Below are positions 1-9,707 of a stretch of 64,000 bases of DNA, one piece after another. Made by a program: the position numbers and the translations under genes. The stretch comes from Labilibaculum antarcticum. GTDB lineage: Bacteria; Bacteroidota; Bacteroidia; Bacteroidales; Marinifilaceae. The notes beneath the pieces were generated by a model that made no database searches, was not told the origin of the DNA, and saw nothing but the letters and a program-made list of their open reading frames with translations. The first letter of the stretch is position 1. The number at the start of each line of letters is the position of its first letter. The stretch covers positions 1,086,361 to 1,150,360 of the forward strand of contig NZ_AP018042.1 of the NCBI RefSeq assembly GCF_002356295.1, written 5' to 3'.

Positions 1-498
1 TATTAATTAACATTCTTGCGAATCTGCTTACTCCTAAATTGTTTTTATTTTGGCCTCTAACAATGGTGAAAGGCTTATTTGACTAAGAATTTTCTATCAT
101 ACCACCTGACTGGAATGACCGCAAAACTCAAAAGACATGATAATACATGTATTAAAAGCCTTGCCAGCGACAGAACGAACACCCCTTGCATTAGTAATAG
201 CCTCACCGGCACTATTCGCTTGTGCCCCTGCACACGTGCAGTTGGCAACACGACTAGTTGTTTGAGGTACTTCATCGCTGCATGCTACCAAACTATGCAC
301 AATCTACAGGTAAACACGCTTGCGAGAGAACAATTTCCAGACAGGAACAAGGATCACAGATTTGCAGGGATCATTCCGTCATTTTAATTGGGGGCTAACA
401 CTTATGCAGGAAATCATCCAAATAGAAATTTGCAGGCTCGCAGCTTTGCAGGACAGCAAACGACAAGAAATAATAGGGCTTAAAGACTTGCGAGAAGC
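1..498. other. Left-edge region without a recognisable gene
   Basis: This stretch lies downstream of mutS2 and runs to the window edge. Short open frames exist on both strands, but none has a recognisable domain or a convincing start, and they overlap each other. The right part carries four copies of an 8-mer of the type T(T/A)TGCAGG, at 361, 403, 429 and 445, with irregular spacing. I see no tRNA, tmRNA, SRP or RNase P signature. It may hold the edge of a feature that lies mostly outside the window. Confidence 0.4.
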
Positions 499-3006
499 TT
501 ACTCCATGGTGACCACGGTGATTCCTGCGCCTCCCATCTGTAGCTTTTCATCACGAAAGTGTTCTACCAAATCTACCGTTTGCAAATATTCGCGAATCAT
601 TTGGCGAAGAATTCCGCCTCCTGTTCCGTGTAAAATTCTAAATTCACGAACATCCAACATGATGATATCATCAATATGATCGATTACCACCTGCAATGCC
701 TCTTCGCCACGCATGCCTCGCACATCTAAATCGGCCTTAAAACTCAATTTTCGTGTCGAAATTTTTTCCTGAATTAAGGACGAAGTTCTGTTGTAGGTTT
801 TCTCATCTTTTTTAATCTGTGACCGGCTCACTTTCGTCAAGCGATTCGCCTTAACCGAAGTAAGAATACTTCCAAAAGCAACTACGGCCGTTTTGCTATT
901 CACTTCAATCACCTCTCCTACTGTTGATTGATTATCCAACTTTACAAAATCACCTTTTTCAATCACATCAGGATTAAACTGAACTTTTTCTTTCGCTATT
1001 GTTTTTGTTGCAACCGATGTTGTGGATTCATCGCCTGTTTCCTTCTTTATTTTCGGATTTTTCTCCCGATCTTTTAACTTCTGAATCTTCTTTTCAATTC
1101 TCTCCTCCTCTTTCAGTTCTCCTTGGGTTAGTTGAACCTTAACCTGTTCAAATTCTTTACGAATTTCGCGGGTACGTCCCTTTTCAGCCTTGCTCTCCTT
1201 GATTTCGCGAATGGTTTTTTCTATTGATTTGTTCGCGCTATTTAGTAATTGAGCAGCTTCTTCTTTCGCTTTCACAATAATTTCCTTTCGAAGCTTGCTG
1301 GCTTCTTTCAGCTCTTTATCGTATTGCTCTACAAGAGTATTTAGTTTCTTATCACTTTTTCGGATGTTATCCCGTTTATTCTCCCAATACCTCTTATCGC
1401 GAACAATATCACGCAAGTGTTTATCGAAATTGATATGATCTTCACCAATCTTTTCCGTTGCATCTTTTAATATCTCTTCGGGCAAACCGATTTTACGAGC
1501 AATTTCGAATGCAAAAGATGATCCTGGCTTACCAACCAACAATTGAAACAAAGGTTGCATCTGGTGCGAATCGTACAACATGGCTCCATTTTCAATTCCA
1601 TCAGCCTCTGATGCAAAGTGCTTTAATCCTGAATAGTGAGTGGTGATTACGCCTCTTACCTTCTTTCGATTCAGCTTATCCAATATGGCTTCGGCAATGG
1701 CTCCACCCAAAGCAGGTTCGGTACCCGTACCAAATTCATCAATCAAAATCATTGTATCGGTATTGGCATGACGCAAAAAATGCTTCATATTCATCAAATG
1801 AGAACTGTAGGTACTCAAGTCATTTTCAATGGATTGCTCATCGCCCATATCCATGAAAATATTATCAAAAATCCCTACATTCGATTCCTCATCCATGGAA
1901 ACCAACAATCCACACTGAAACATATATTGCAGCAATCCCAAACTCTGAAGACAAACTGATTTACCTCCAGCATTTGGCCCGGAAATTAAAACCATTCTTT
2001 GCTCGTCGTTAATCTCAATACTTAGAGGAACCACCTTTCGAGCTTCATTTTGAAGCGTAAGATAAAGCAATGGATGAATCGCATTCTCCCAAAGAGCGGT
2101 TGGCGTTTTCACCATTTTAGGCAACACCCCATTTACCTGTATCGCAAACATGGCCTTGGCATGAATAAAATCCATTTTTGCCAAAAACTCAAATGCTCTA
2201 AAAAGATCATCGATATAGGGGCGCAGTTGTGCTGTAAATTCCTGCAGTATTTTAATAATCTCACGGCGCTCAGCATACTCCAATTCACGAATTTCATTGT
2301 TTGTTTCCACAATTTCCGATGGCTCGATATAACTGGTTTTTCCTGTTGCCGATTCATCGTGAACAATTCCATTTACTTTTCGTTTGTGAGCCGATGGAAT
2401 AGGAATAACAGTTCTCCCATCGCGAATAGAAAGGACAACATCCTGATCGACCCAACCTTCTTTCTGTGCATTGCGCAACAAAACCTGCATTCGCTTCGAA
2501 ATGGTCGATTGCTTTTGAATCAAACTACTTCTAATCTTTTGCAAGGCTGGCGATGCATTGTCTTTTATTTTACCATTTTTTGTTATAATCGAATTAATCC
2601 GATCGAATATGAAAGGATACATTTTCACATTCCCTGTCAGTTTTTTCAGATACGGATATTCTTTTTCTTCTTTGCCCTGAAAAAAGCGAAGGATGGCCGA
2701 AATAGATTCCAGCGATCTTTTTAGATTGTAAAGCTCCTCCAATTCCAGATAAGTTCCTTCAATTCTTGCTTTTTCAAGACTTTTACGAACATCAATAAAA
2801 TAACCCAAAGGGAAATTATCCTCATCTAAACAAATGGTTTTAAACTCGTTGGTTTCATTCACCAAACGATTCACCATGCTAAATGAATTGGTAAACTGAA
2901 TGGCATCGACCAAATCACGTCCCAATGAACTTAAACATTGCTTTTTAACCAGTTCTCTTACTTTATCGAACCGTATTTTTGTTTCAAAATTTTCTGGATA
3001 TATCAC
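499..3006 (-). CDS. mutS2: Endonuclease MutS2 (Smr-domain MutS homologue)
   Basis: 835 aa, the usual MutS2 length. MutS2 proteins bind branched DNA or collided ribosomes. They suppress recombination or rescue ribosomes rather than repair mismatches. The N-terminal coiled core is followed by the ATPase, with Walker A GPNAGGKS at about 343-350 and Walker B LIDEFGTGTEP at about 420-431. Next come a charged coiled coil (about 510-650) and a KOW-like linker. The C-terminal Smr domain has LDVRGMRG at about 760 and HGTGGG at about 793. The start is GTG (3004-3006), with a good Bacteroidota promoter 33 bp upstream. The gene stands alone; the next gene upstream on the same strand is 120 bp away. Confidence 0.96.
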   Translation of the reverse strand: MIYPENFETKIRFDKVRELVKKQCLSSLGRDLVDAIQFTNSFSMVNRLVNETNEFKTICLDEDNFPLGYFIDVRKSLEKARIEGTYLELEELYNLKRSLESISAILRFFQGKEEKEYPYLKKLTGNVKMYPFIFDRINSIITKNGKIKDNASPALQKIRSSLIQKQSTISKRMQVLLRNAQKEGWVDQDVVLSIRDGRTVIPIPSAHKRKVNGIVHDESATGKTSYIEPSEIVETNNEIRELEYAERREIIKILQEFTAQLRPYIDDLFRAFEFLAKMDFIHAKAMFAIQVNGVLPKMVKTPTALWENAIHPLLYLTLQNEARKVVPLSIEINDEQRMVLISGPNAGGKSVCLQSLGLLQYMFQCGLLVSMDEESNVGIFDNIFMDMGDEQSIENDLSTYSSHLMNMKHFLRHANTDTMILIDEFGTGTEPALGGAIAEAILDKLNRKKVRGVITTHYSGLKHFASEADGIENGAMLYDSHQMQPLFQLLVGKPGSSFAFEIARKIGLPEEILKDATEKIGEDHINFDKHLRDIVRDKRYWENKRDNIRKSDKKLNTLVEQYDKELKEASKLRKEIIVKAKEEAAQLLNSANKSIEKTIREIKESKAEKGRTREIRKEFEQVKVQLTQGELKEEERIEKKIQKLKDREKNPKIKKETGDESTTSVATKTIAKEKVQFNPDVIEKGDFVKLDNQSTVGEVIEVNSKTAVVAFGSILTSVKANRLTKVSRSQIKKDEKTYNRTSSLIQEKISTRKLSFKADLDVRGMRGEEALQVVIDHIDDIIMLDVREFRILHGTGGGILRQMIREYLQTVDLVEHFRDEKLQMGGAGITVVTME

Positions 3007-3038
3007 GCGCTGCTCTACAATCTTAATTATTTATTCTG

Positions 3039-3069
3039 CAAAATTAGTAAAAGACTTGGATGCACAAAA
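3039..3069 (-). promoter_or_regulatory. Bacteroidota-type promoter for mutS2
   Basis: On the minus strand TAATTTTG (3039-3046) matches the -7 consensus TAnnTTTG of the Bacteroidota primary sigma factor. A TTTTG box (3065-3069) lies 18 bp upstream and fits the -33 element. The boxes sit just ahead of the GTG start of mutS2. This is a motif match only. Confidence 0.6.
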
Positions 3070-3128
3070 GGAAAGGAACAACACACTTGTGCTATTCCTC
3101 TTTTTAATATCATTGATTTTAAAAATTA

Positions 3129-3803
3129 TCAATTCAATTTCTCTCTGCAATTCTCCTCTAAATACTCCTCAACCTGAACAATTCCCATATCGAAAGCTTT
3201 CTGCCAATCTTTACACGCGGCTTCTGTTTCGCCCATTTTAAAGAAACAGATTCCTCTATTTGCAAATGCAATGCTATAATCCGGCTTTAAATTAAGTGCG
3301 TAGGTATAATCCAAAACTGCAGTACTAATCATGTTTTTTGCCAGGCAAATATTAGCTCGGTTCAAATAATAATGAGGAACCAAGGAAAAATCTTCACCAT
3401 TCATTTTACTGTAAGCAATTGCCATACTATACTCTGCCATTGCTCTCTTCACTTCTCCTTTAGCCTTATACATTTCGCCCAAATAGTAACATATCTCATC
3501 ATCTTGCTGAAATATTTTCTTTGATTTTTGAAGAATGTTTATGGATTGATCCACAAAACTAGAATCCGACATTGAGACGGTATATAATTGCAGATAAGGC
3601 TTGCGAAAAGTTGAGTCTACCGAAATCGCTTCCGCAAATTGTTCAAATGCTTCACTCACCCTACTATTCTTGTTATTCTCAATTGCAAGATTGTATAATT
3701 CTATTGCCTTATTGCTATCAGCAAGAGAAACGTCGTAAACTTGTGCTTTCGTAGTAAACTGAAGAGCAACTAGTAATAAGAGAGATGGTATTGTTAGTTT
3801 CAT
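3129..3803 (-). CDS. Secreted TPR-repeat protein
   Basis: 224 aa. It begins with a signal peptide (MKLTIPSLLLLVALQFTTKAQ, cleavage near residue 21). Several tetratricopeptide repeats follow from about residue 28 to 215, for example the block containing YALNLKPDYSIAFANRGICF. Such proteins are periplasmic protein-interaction scaffolds. No enzymatic motif is visible and the partner is unknown. It lies 120 bp upstream of mutS2 on the same strand, with no sign of a functional link. Confidence 0.8.
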   Translation of the reverse strand: MKLTIPSLLLLVALQFTTKAQVYDVSLADSNKAIELYNLAIENNKNSRVSEAFEQFAEAISVDSTFRKPYLQLYTVSMSDSSFVDQSINILQKSKKIFQQDDEICYYLGEMYKAKGEVKRAMAEYSMAIAYSKMNGEDFSLVPHYYLNRANICLAKNMISTAVLDYTYALNLKPDYSIAFANRGICFFKMGETEAACKDWQKAFDMGIVQVEEYLEENCREKLN

Positions 3804-3861
3804 ATTATTCTTTTGATTATTTCGCCGACTCCTACCATTTTCGGCAAACTCTTTTTACTAT

Positions 3862-4743
3862 TTAGTTGTAATGCGGTTTACCACAACACTTCTTAAATTT
3901 TACGCCACTGCCACAAGGGCATGGACTATTCCGCCCAAGTAGTTGGTTCATTTTCTTCATATCACGAACCTGCATGTCTTGATTAAACACCTCACTCATT
4001 AATTTGTACAATTCAGGATGAGTTCTGGCAAATAATTTTGGTCTTTCGAAGAAATACTCACTGGCAACGGAAAAGAATTCAGCTTTATTAGTTCCTCCAT
4101 ATGGATTAATATCAGACTTATCTTCGTAGATTTCCTCGATCTTCTTATTAATCAAATCTATCCAAGGAATAGCATATTGCCTCTCTAACAAAATGGAAGG
4201 AAGTCCATCAACAGCTCCATCCATTTTATCAATTAAATGCACAAACTCATGAATGGCAGTATTTTTCTTATCGGATTCGTTTACAAAACCATGATGAAGA
4301 GCCGGTTTCGACAATATCATTTTCCCTTCCATATATCCGGTTCCAACCATCCCCAAAATATTGGTATCTGATCCAGTTGTTTCAAATTTATCATTGAAAC
4401 TACCCGGATAGAGAAGCACTTCAGAAAGGTTGGTGTATTTCCACTCCGGAAATGCGAAAATGGGAATAATTGCACTAGCAGCAACCAATATCTCGTCGGT
4501 AACATCAACATCTACATTAATTCCCGTTACCCTGCAATTCAATAAAAACTCCTGAATTTTGAATTCGAATCTGCTTTTCTCTTCCGCAGAAAGCGCATTA
4601 TAAAACACAACTTTATTTTCCAAAATCAGTCTCCATTCTTTAGAAAACACTCTTGAAGGAGTACGCCAATTATTTTTCTTCTTTCTGTGCAATAAATACC
4701 AAATAAGTATTGCGGCAACAGCTATTATAATAATCACATCCAT
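3862..4743 (-). CDS. MtfA-like zinc peptidase with C-terminal SEC-C motif
   Basis: 293 aa. An N-terminal membrane anchor (about 3-18) is followed by an MtfA/DUF980-type domain with the zincin motif HEFVH at 165-169 and a downstream conserved acidic stretch, AEFFSVASEYFFE (221-233). In E. coli, MtfA is a Mlc-responsive aminopeptidase. The last 22 residues form a complete SEC-C zinc-binding motif (CPCGSG..KFKKCCG). SEC-C is best known from SecA tails and ribosome/translocon-associated proteins. The fusion suggests that the peptidase docks to the translation or secretion machinery, which is inference. It is transcribed ahead of the TPR gene, 58 bp apart. Confidence 0.85.
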   Translation of the reverse strand: MDVIIIIAVAAILIWYLLHRKKKNNWRTPSRVFSKEWRLILENKVVFYNALSAEEKSRFEFKIQEFLLNCRVTGINVDVDVTDEILVAASAIIPIFAFPEWKYTNLSEVLLYPGSFNDKFETTGSDTNILGMVGTGYMEGKMILSKPALHHGFVNESDKKNTAIHEFVHLIDKMDGAVDGLPSILLERQYAIPWIDLINKKIEEIYEDKSDINPYGGTNKAEFFSVASEYFFERPKLFARTHPELYKLMSEVFNQDMQVRDMKKMNQLLGRNSPCPCGSGVKFKKCCGKPHYN

Positions 4744-4996
4744 AATCTAATATTCTAATGATGACGAGAAAACTCCTATAATCCCGACATAGCCCAAATG
4801 TAATAAATACAATTCTTATGTTGGTGGTTATTTCAATAAATTATGATTATACGGAGATGTTCTAAATTCTGCCTATAGAGTAATACCCAGTTTCAATTAG
4901 TTCATCCAATACTTTAGACAATTCAAAATTATCCTTTATCTTAGGAAGGTTTTAAATAAATCTATTAACCCCTAAATTACTAACCCCCTATTTTTT

Positions 4997-6667
4997 ATGC
5001 ACAGATTAAACGACTTTTTAGCCGGAATTGAAATCTACTTAGGAGGAAGCTTATGGTTCACTCTTTTACTCTTAGGAACCGGAATCTTCTTTACCTTTTA
5101 CTTAAAATTTCCACAAATCCGCTTTTTTAAACATGCCATAAAAGTAGTAAGCGGAAAATATGACAAACCCGACAAAAAAGGAGATGCTTCCCATTTTCAA
5201 GCACTAACCGCCGCTTTATCAGGAACAGTAGGAACAGGAAATATTGCTGGTGTTGCTTTTGCCATTTTTTTGGGTGGACCAGCAGCTTTATTTTGGATGT
5301 TGGTGACTGCCTTTTTAGGGATGACCACAAAATTTGTTGAGGTTTCTCTCTCGCATAAATATCGCGAAACTGACGAAGAAGGATTTATATCCGGAGGACC
5401 GATGTATTACATGAAAAACAAATTGAACATGAAATGGTTAGCTGGTTTCTTTGCGGCTATGACCATTGTTTCCTCTTTTGGAACCGGAAGTCTTCCACAA
5501 ATGAATTCTATTTCCAACTCACTATTCTCTACTTTTGGATTCAACAAAATGCTTACCGGAGCTGTACTAGCCATACTGCTAGCCTTCGTGATTCTTGGTG
5601 GAATCAAAAGAATTGTAAAAGTAACAGATAAGCTAGTTCCTAGCATGGCCATCATCTACGTTATTGGTGCCTTGTCAGTAATTTTTTACAACTACGAAAA
5701 TATTATTCCATCCTTCCTTTCTGTATTTTCGAATGTATTTACCGGAACTGCTGCAACAGGAGGTTTTCTAGGCGCGGGATTCTCCTACGCTTTTAACCGA
5801 GGGGTAAACCGTGGCTTGTTTAGTAATGAAGCTGGACAAGGATCTGCTCCTATCGCTCATGCTGCCGCTCGCACCGAAGAACCTATTGCAGAGGGAATGG
5901 TTGCCATTCTAGGTCCCTTCATTGATACCATTATAATTTGTACACTCACTGGATTGGTGATTCTCTCTTCGGGAGTCTGGACCGAAAAACTACCCAATCA
6001 ATTTCAAACTTCCGATATGACCATTTTGGCCGATCAGTATGACGATACTCTTCCAGAAGATCAAGTTAAACTCGCTAATTTTTTAGTAGAAAAAGAACAA
6101 CTGCCTCTATTCTCTGGAAACTTGACCGTTGTGAATGGAGTCATTCAAAATCTTGTATCCATAATCAATTCTCGCTCCATAGCCGAAGATATTCTTGTAT
6201 ATAATAACGAGAACGAATTATACAATGGAAGTGTTCCCATTGAAAATGGCAAGCACCTCAACGAAAATGACACCTACTTCTATGGCAATTCTCTCATGCA
6301 TTCGGCACCACTAACTGCTGAAGCATTTACCCACAGTTTTCTAGGTGAATGGGGACGATGGATTGTGTCCTTAGGGCTACTTCTGTTTGCATTTTCAACC
6401 GCTATTGCTTGGGCATACTATGGCGATCGATCGGTAACCTATTTATTTGGCACAAAAGGAGTTCTACCCTATCGAATTATTTATTGCATTGGATTTTTTA
6501 TTGCATCTTTTGCCGATACAACAATTATATGGACCATTTCAGGAATCACCATTGTTCTTATGACACTTCCTAACTTAATTGGTATTTTACTCCTTAGAAA
6601 AGACATGAAGGGAACCATGAATAAATACCTTGATGATTTCAACAAAGAATATCCCGGTGAGATTTAA
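4997..6667 (+). CDS. Sodium:alanine symporter family (AGCS) transporter
   Basis: 556 aa polytopic membrane protein. AGCS transporters import alanine, glycine or related amino acids with Na+. The family signature around [17 protein letters not shown] is intact at about 280-296, as is the N-terminal block [15 protein letters not shown]. The protein is about 90-100 residues longer than standard AGCS members. The extra length is a hydrophilic, acidic insertion at about 330-445, between two late membrane helices. It stands alone, divergent from the MtfA-like gene, and ends at a strong terminator. Substrate cannot be deduced from sequence. Confidence 0.9.
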   Translation: MHRLNDFLAGIEIYLGGSLWFTLLLLGTGIFFTFYLKFPQIRFFKHAIKVVSGKYDKPDKKGDASHFQALTAALSGTVGTGNIAGVAFAIFLGGPAALFWMLVTAFLGMTTKFVEVSLSHKYRETDEEGFISGGPMYYMKNKLNMKWLAGFFAAMTIVSSFGTGSLPQMNSISNSLFSTFGFNKMLTGAVLAILLAFVILGGIKRIVKVTDKLVPSMAIIYVIGALSVIFYNYENIIPSFLSVFSNVFTGTAATGGFLGAGFSYAFNRGVNRGLFSNEAGQGSAPIAHAAARTEEPIAEGMVAILGPFIDTIIICTLTGLVILSSGVWTEKLPNQFQTSDMTILADQYDDTLPEDQVKLANFLVEKEQLPLFSGNLTVVNGVIQNLVSIINSRSIAEDILVYNNENELYNGSVPIENGKHLNENDTYFYGNSLMHSAPLTAEAFTHSFLGEWGRWIVSLGLLLFAFSTAIAWAYYGDRSVTYLFGTKGVLPYRIIYCIGFFIASFADTTIIWTISGITIVLMTLPNLIGILLLRKDMKGTMNKYLDDFNKEYPGEI

Positions 6668-6684
6668 ATCATCTAATATTTCTT

Positions 6685-6714
6685 AAAGAGACTCAAGTGA
6701 GTCTCTTTTTTTTG
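6685..6714 (+). terminator. Intrinsic terminator after the AGCS symporter gene
   Basis: A perfect 10-bp stem (AAAGAGACTC / GAGTCTCTTT) with a 4-nt loop, followed by a T run. It begins 18 bp after the symporter stop codon. Confidence 0.9.
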
Positions 6715-6758
6715 TATTTTCCACAATAAGAATCAGCCAATAAAAACTGAAGTGCCAA

Positions 6759-7598
6759 ATGAATGATACATATATAAACGATCGTGATAATGCTCTATTT
6801 TCAATTGCGAATAATACAAGCACGAGTAAAAAATTCCTATTTGAAAAGGATAAATACTACAGGATACTATGGTTGCAAAAAGGAGAAGCCAGTGTTACAG
6901 TTGATGGGATAGACTATAAACTTAAAGAAAATCAGATCATTTTTTTGACTCCATTAAATAAGCTTGAGCTTAAAAATACACCTACTGAAATTATTAGTCT
7001 GGTTTTTAACCGGGAGTTTTATTGCATTCAGCAACACGATCAGGAAGTCTCCTGTTATGGGTATTTATTCTTTGGATCATCGGATGTGCCCATTGTTAGT
7101 TTGGATCGAAGTGAGCAAGTTAGTTTTGATCTACTCTATCAGGTTATGAGGGAAGAATTTGACAACAATGATCAGATTCAAGGAGAAATGCTTCAAGTAT
7201 TACTCAAACGATTTTTAATTAAAAGTACTCGACTAGCACGAAAAATTCTTAAAAACCCTGAGATAAACCAAGATAAGCTTGATATGATTCGCAAGTTTAA
7301 TGTTTTAGTTGAAATGCACTTCAAAAACATACACAAAGTTTCGGATTATGCAGATCTATTAAATAAGTCTCCTAAAACCTTGTCGAACCTATTCGGAGAA
7401 TACAATGACAAGAATCCTTTGCAAGTAATTCAGGAAAGGATTGTTCTTGAGGCTAAGCGCTTATTTTTATATACCGACAAGAGTGCCAAAGAAATAGCCT
7501 TCGAATTAGGATTTGATGATGCCGCGCATTTCAGTCGTTTATTTAAAAATATAGCTGGAAAAAATCCAACCGAATTCAAAAAAACATCAATTTTATAA
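6759..7598 (+). CDS. AraC-family transcriptional regulator
   Basis: 279 aa. The N-terminal half looks like a cupin-type effector domain (about 25-120, with VTVDGIDYKLKENQIIFLTP). The C-terminal third is a double helix-turn-helix AraC domain (about 175-275), ending with the typical FELGFDDAAHFSRLFKNIAG recognition segment. A strong terminator separates it from the downstream AhpD-like gene on the same strand. That gene is a plausible target, but this is inferred only from adjacency. Confidence 0.9.
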   Translation: MNDTYINDRDNALFSIANNTSTSKKFLFEKDKYYRILWLQKGEASVTVDGIDYKLKENQIIFLTPLNKLELKNTPTEIISLVFNREFYCIQQHDQEVSCYGYLFFGSSDVPIVSLDRSEQVSFDLLYQVMREEFDNNDQIQGEMLQVLLKRFLIKSTRLARKILKNPEINQDKLDMIRKFNVLVEMHFKNIHKVSDYADLLNKSPKTLSNLFGEYNDKNPLQVIQERIVLEAKRLFLYTDKSAKEIAFELGFDDAAHFSRLFKNIAGKNPTEFKKTSIL

Positions 7599-7622
7599 AC
7601 CAAAAGGAAAAATCGTCATGTC

Positions 7623-7656
7623 GCGGGGAAGAATAGCCATTCTTCCCCGCTTTTTT
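7623..7656 (+). terminator. Intrinsic terminator after the AraC regulator
   Basis: A perfect 12-bp GC-rich stem (GCGGGGAAGAAT / ATTCTTCCCCGC) with loop AGCC and a following T6 tract. Confidence 0.92.
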
Positions 7657-7741
7657 ATACTCCATCTTTGCAGTGTCATTAGATCACAAGACCAATAACA
7701 GTTAACAGATCAAATTATAAATCATTATAAAATTAAAGAAG

Positions 7742-8293
7742 ATGAGAACAATTACAGTACCAACAATAGAACAGTTAGATGCAAAAGGGCAACAGATTTT
7801 AGGTCAAGTAAAAAGTCAAATGGGAATGGTTCCTAATCTTTATGCAACCATTGCCTATTCAAGCGACACACTAGAAACTTATTTAGCCTATTCAAGTAAA
7901 GCAGGTAAAGGAAGTTTTTCGAGCAAAGAACTTGAAGCGATCAAACTTTCAGTATCGGAAGTAAACAGATGTGAATACTGTTTAGCCGCTCACACCGCAA
8001 TTGCAAAAATGAACGGATTTACCGAAGAAGAAACAATTCAGTTAAGAGATGGTAGTATTACCGACATTCGCTTACGAGCACTCAGTAATTTGGCTGCCGA
8101 TGTTGCTCAAAATAGAGGCAATGCAAGCGATATAACAAAAGAAAACTTTTTTGAAGCTGGTTTTGACGAAAAAGCATTGATCGACTTTCTGGCAGTAGTT
8201 GTAGAAATTACATTTACCAATTATGCGCATAACCTAACAAAGGTTCCGGTGGATTTTCCTAAAGCGAAAGTTTTAAGTCAAAAAGCCGCTTAA
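7742..8293 (+). CDS. Carboxymuconolactone decarboxylase / AhpD-like protein
   Basis: 183 aa. The CMD/AhpD fold is recognised from the redox motif CEYCLAAH at about 79-86 (a CxxC followed by the conserved His). AhpD relatives act as peroxidase-like thiol reductants. Members of this length are usually annotated as uncharacterised peroxidase-related enzymes. The downstream region ends in a hairpin shared with the convergent gene. An AraC regulator lies immediately upstream and may control it. The physiological substrate is unknown. Confidence 0.88.
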   Translation: MRTITVPTIEQLDAKGQQILGQVKSQMGMVPNLYATIAYSSDTLETYLAYSSKAGKGSFSSKELEAIKLSVSEVNRCEYCLAAHTAIAKMNGFTEEETIQLRDGSITDIRLRALSNLAADVAQNRGNASDITKENFFEAGFDEKALIDFLAVVVEITFTNYAHNLTKVPVDFPKAKVLSQKAA

Positions 8294-8322
8294 TATATTT
8301 ATGGGTTAATTATTATACTTTC

Positions 8323-8358
8323 ACAAAGGCTGCTTCATTAGTTTGAAACAGCCTTTGT
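8323..8358. terminator. Hairpin between convergent genes, probable bidirectional terminator
   Basis: A 10-bp stem, ACAAAGGCTG / CAGCCTTTGT, extended by TTC/GAA pairs across single-base bulges. It lies between the AhpD-like gene (+) and the pentapeptide-repeat gene (-). T-rich runs on either side are weak. Confidence 0.6.
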
Positions 8359-8361
8359 TAT

Positions 8362-8934
8362 TTATTCTATCTCAATATCGAACTGAGTTAATAAACCAGC
8401 CACACCATGCAATGAAAATTTTGCCTTTTTAATTTTATTGACTTCAGGATTGATCAAGTAATTAAAGGAACTTCGTAAGTCTGATTTTTCAATATTTGTA
8501 TACTCAAAAACAGCTCTGCTCAAATCGCAATTATCCATTGTCGATCCTCTAAGATCAGCTTCTGTAAAATCTACCTCTTGTAAATTGCAGTTGACAAATT
8601 GAGTCGCTTTTAGTTTTAATTTGTAAAAAGAAGCCAATTTCAACTGGCAATCTTCAAACTGAACTGATAACAATAATTGATTGCAATCCTGAAAACCAAC
8701 CCCTACCATTTTACAGCTTTTAAAAACCACATCGCGGAGAGCTGTGTAATTTAATTTGGCCAGACTTAAATCGCATTGTTCAAATTCACATTCTAAAAAT
8801 AGATCCTCCGACAAATCACTATTCGCAAATGAGCAATTCACAAAACGACAATTCTCATATTCTCCCTTTGGCAAATTCTCCTTTGAATAATCCTTCTTTT
8901 CAAAAACCTGATCCTCTATATATACTTTTGGCAT
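8362..8934 (-). CDS. Pentapeptide-repeat protein
   Basis: 190 aa from the ATG at 8932-8934. An in-frame ATG 16 codons upstream would add a basic stretch not expected in the family. The chosen start follows a purine-rich AAGAAGAAAG. From about residue 25 to 165 the protein consists of A(D/N)LxX-type pentapeptides, for example SFANSDLSEDLFLECEFEQCDL, forming a right-handed quadrilateral beta-helix. It resembles the Qnr/McbG-like group that shields gyrase, but most members have no known role. Resistance function should not be assumed. Confidence 0.85.
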   Translation of the reverse strand: MPKVYIEDQVFEKKDYSKENLPKGEYENCRFVNCSFANSDLSEDLFLECEFEQCDLSLAKLNYTALRDVVFKSCKMVGVGFQDCNQLLLSVQFEDCQLKLASFYKLKLKATQFVNCNLQEVDFTEADLRGSTMDNCDLSRAVFEYTNIEKSDLRSSFNYLINPEVNKIKKAKFSLHGVAGLLTQFDIEIE

Positions 8935-9020
8935 CTTTCTTCTTCTTTTTACTTGTTGGTTCCATATCCAGTTCTCCTGCACGAAAACCTTTGGTTCTTT
9001 TCAAATCTGTAGGGCCATTT

Positions 9021-9401
9021 TTAGTGATTGATGATCTTCTCAATCTCTGGCTTGCTGTATAAATCCGATTTAATCACCTTTCCATCTTCCCGATAAATCG
9101 GTTTCCCATGCTCATCCAGCTTGCTCATATTACTTCGATGAACTTCGCTAAAAATCTCAGGGTATTTATCTTGCAAACCAAATTCCAATACAGTTCCCAT
9201 AATTACATAATGAATATCTGCCAAAGCATCAGCAACCTCAACTAAATTACCCGATTCCCACGCAGCCTTCAACTCATCCACTTCTTCCTGAATAATATTT
9301 TGCCTTAATTCACATCTTTCTTTTGCAGGAATGGTTGGTGCTTTTTCAATATTTACCCCAAATGCTTTGTGAAATTCATTCACCTTTTCTAATGCTGTCA
9401 T
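9021..9401 (-). CDS. MazG-like / PRA-PH-type nucleotide pyrophosphohydrolase
   Basis: 126 aa, all-alpha NTP pyrophosphatase fold. The metal-binding acidic motifs are EEVDEL (about 37-42) and EVADALADIHYVI (about 55-67), matching the ExxE...ExxD pattern. Members hydrolyse (d)NTPs or related nucleotides to monophosphates and are thought to cleanse nucleotide pools. The gene lies about 85 bp upstream of the pentapeptide gene on the same strand. Exact substrate is unknown. Confidence 0.85.
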   Translation of the reverse strand: MTALEKVNEFHKAFGVNIEKAPTIPAKERCELRQNIIQEEVDELKAAWESGNLVEVADALADIHYVIMGTVLEFGLQDKYPEIFSEVHRSNMSKLDEHGKPIYREDGKVIKSDLYSKPEIEKIINH

Positions 9402-9650
9402 ACTCTATTTATTCAATTTTTCATTAAATCGGCTTGAAAGTGTAAATATCACCAATTCTTTTATAATTGTCGAGAATCAGTAAAAAAAGACCATTATAAA
9501 AATCCTTTTATCCTCATCTTTAGTCTCACTCCTGTTGCAAAAACAGAAGAAAAGAAAGCGCAAATCATGATAAACATCTTCTTTACCGACTGTTATGAAA
9601 CACTGTAAATTACCTGCGGTAATCCTCAATAAATGGCATGGATTTACACC
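9402..9650. other. Intergenic region, nothing assigned
   Basis: AT-rich spacer between the MazG-like gene and the PspC terminator. It contains a small hairpin (ATTACC-TGC-GGTAAT near 9612). I see no ORF with support and no RNA gene. Confidence 0.5.
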
Positions 9651-9651
9651 A

Positions 9652-9683
9652 TAAAAAAAGGGAAAAGCTATTGCTCTTCCCCT
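9652..9683 (-). terminator. Intrinsic terminator after the PspC gene
   Basis: Read on the minus strand: GGGAAGAGC, a short loop, GCTTTTCCC (one G-T pair), then T7. It lies 25 bp beyond the pspC-like stop codon. Confidence 0.88.
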
Positions 9684-9707
9684 AAATATATACTATCAAT
9701 AAACTTT

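Noticed and set aside
79-387. Possible gene at the left edge
   Set aside because: Overlapping open frames on both strands, with no domain, signal peptide or plausible promoter.
2050-2724. 224-codon open frame antisense to mutS2
   Set aside because: The mutS2 frame is fully supported by domains; the antisense frame is Phe/Ile/Arg-rich and typical of a shadow.
8362-8934. Quinolone-resistance gene (qnr)
   Set aside because: It is a generic pentapeptide-repeat protein; the specific Qnr loops and length (about 218 aa) are not met.
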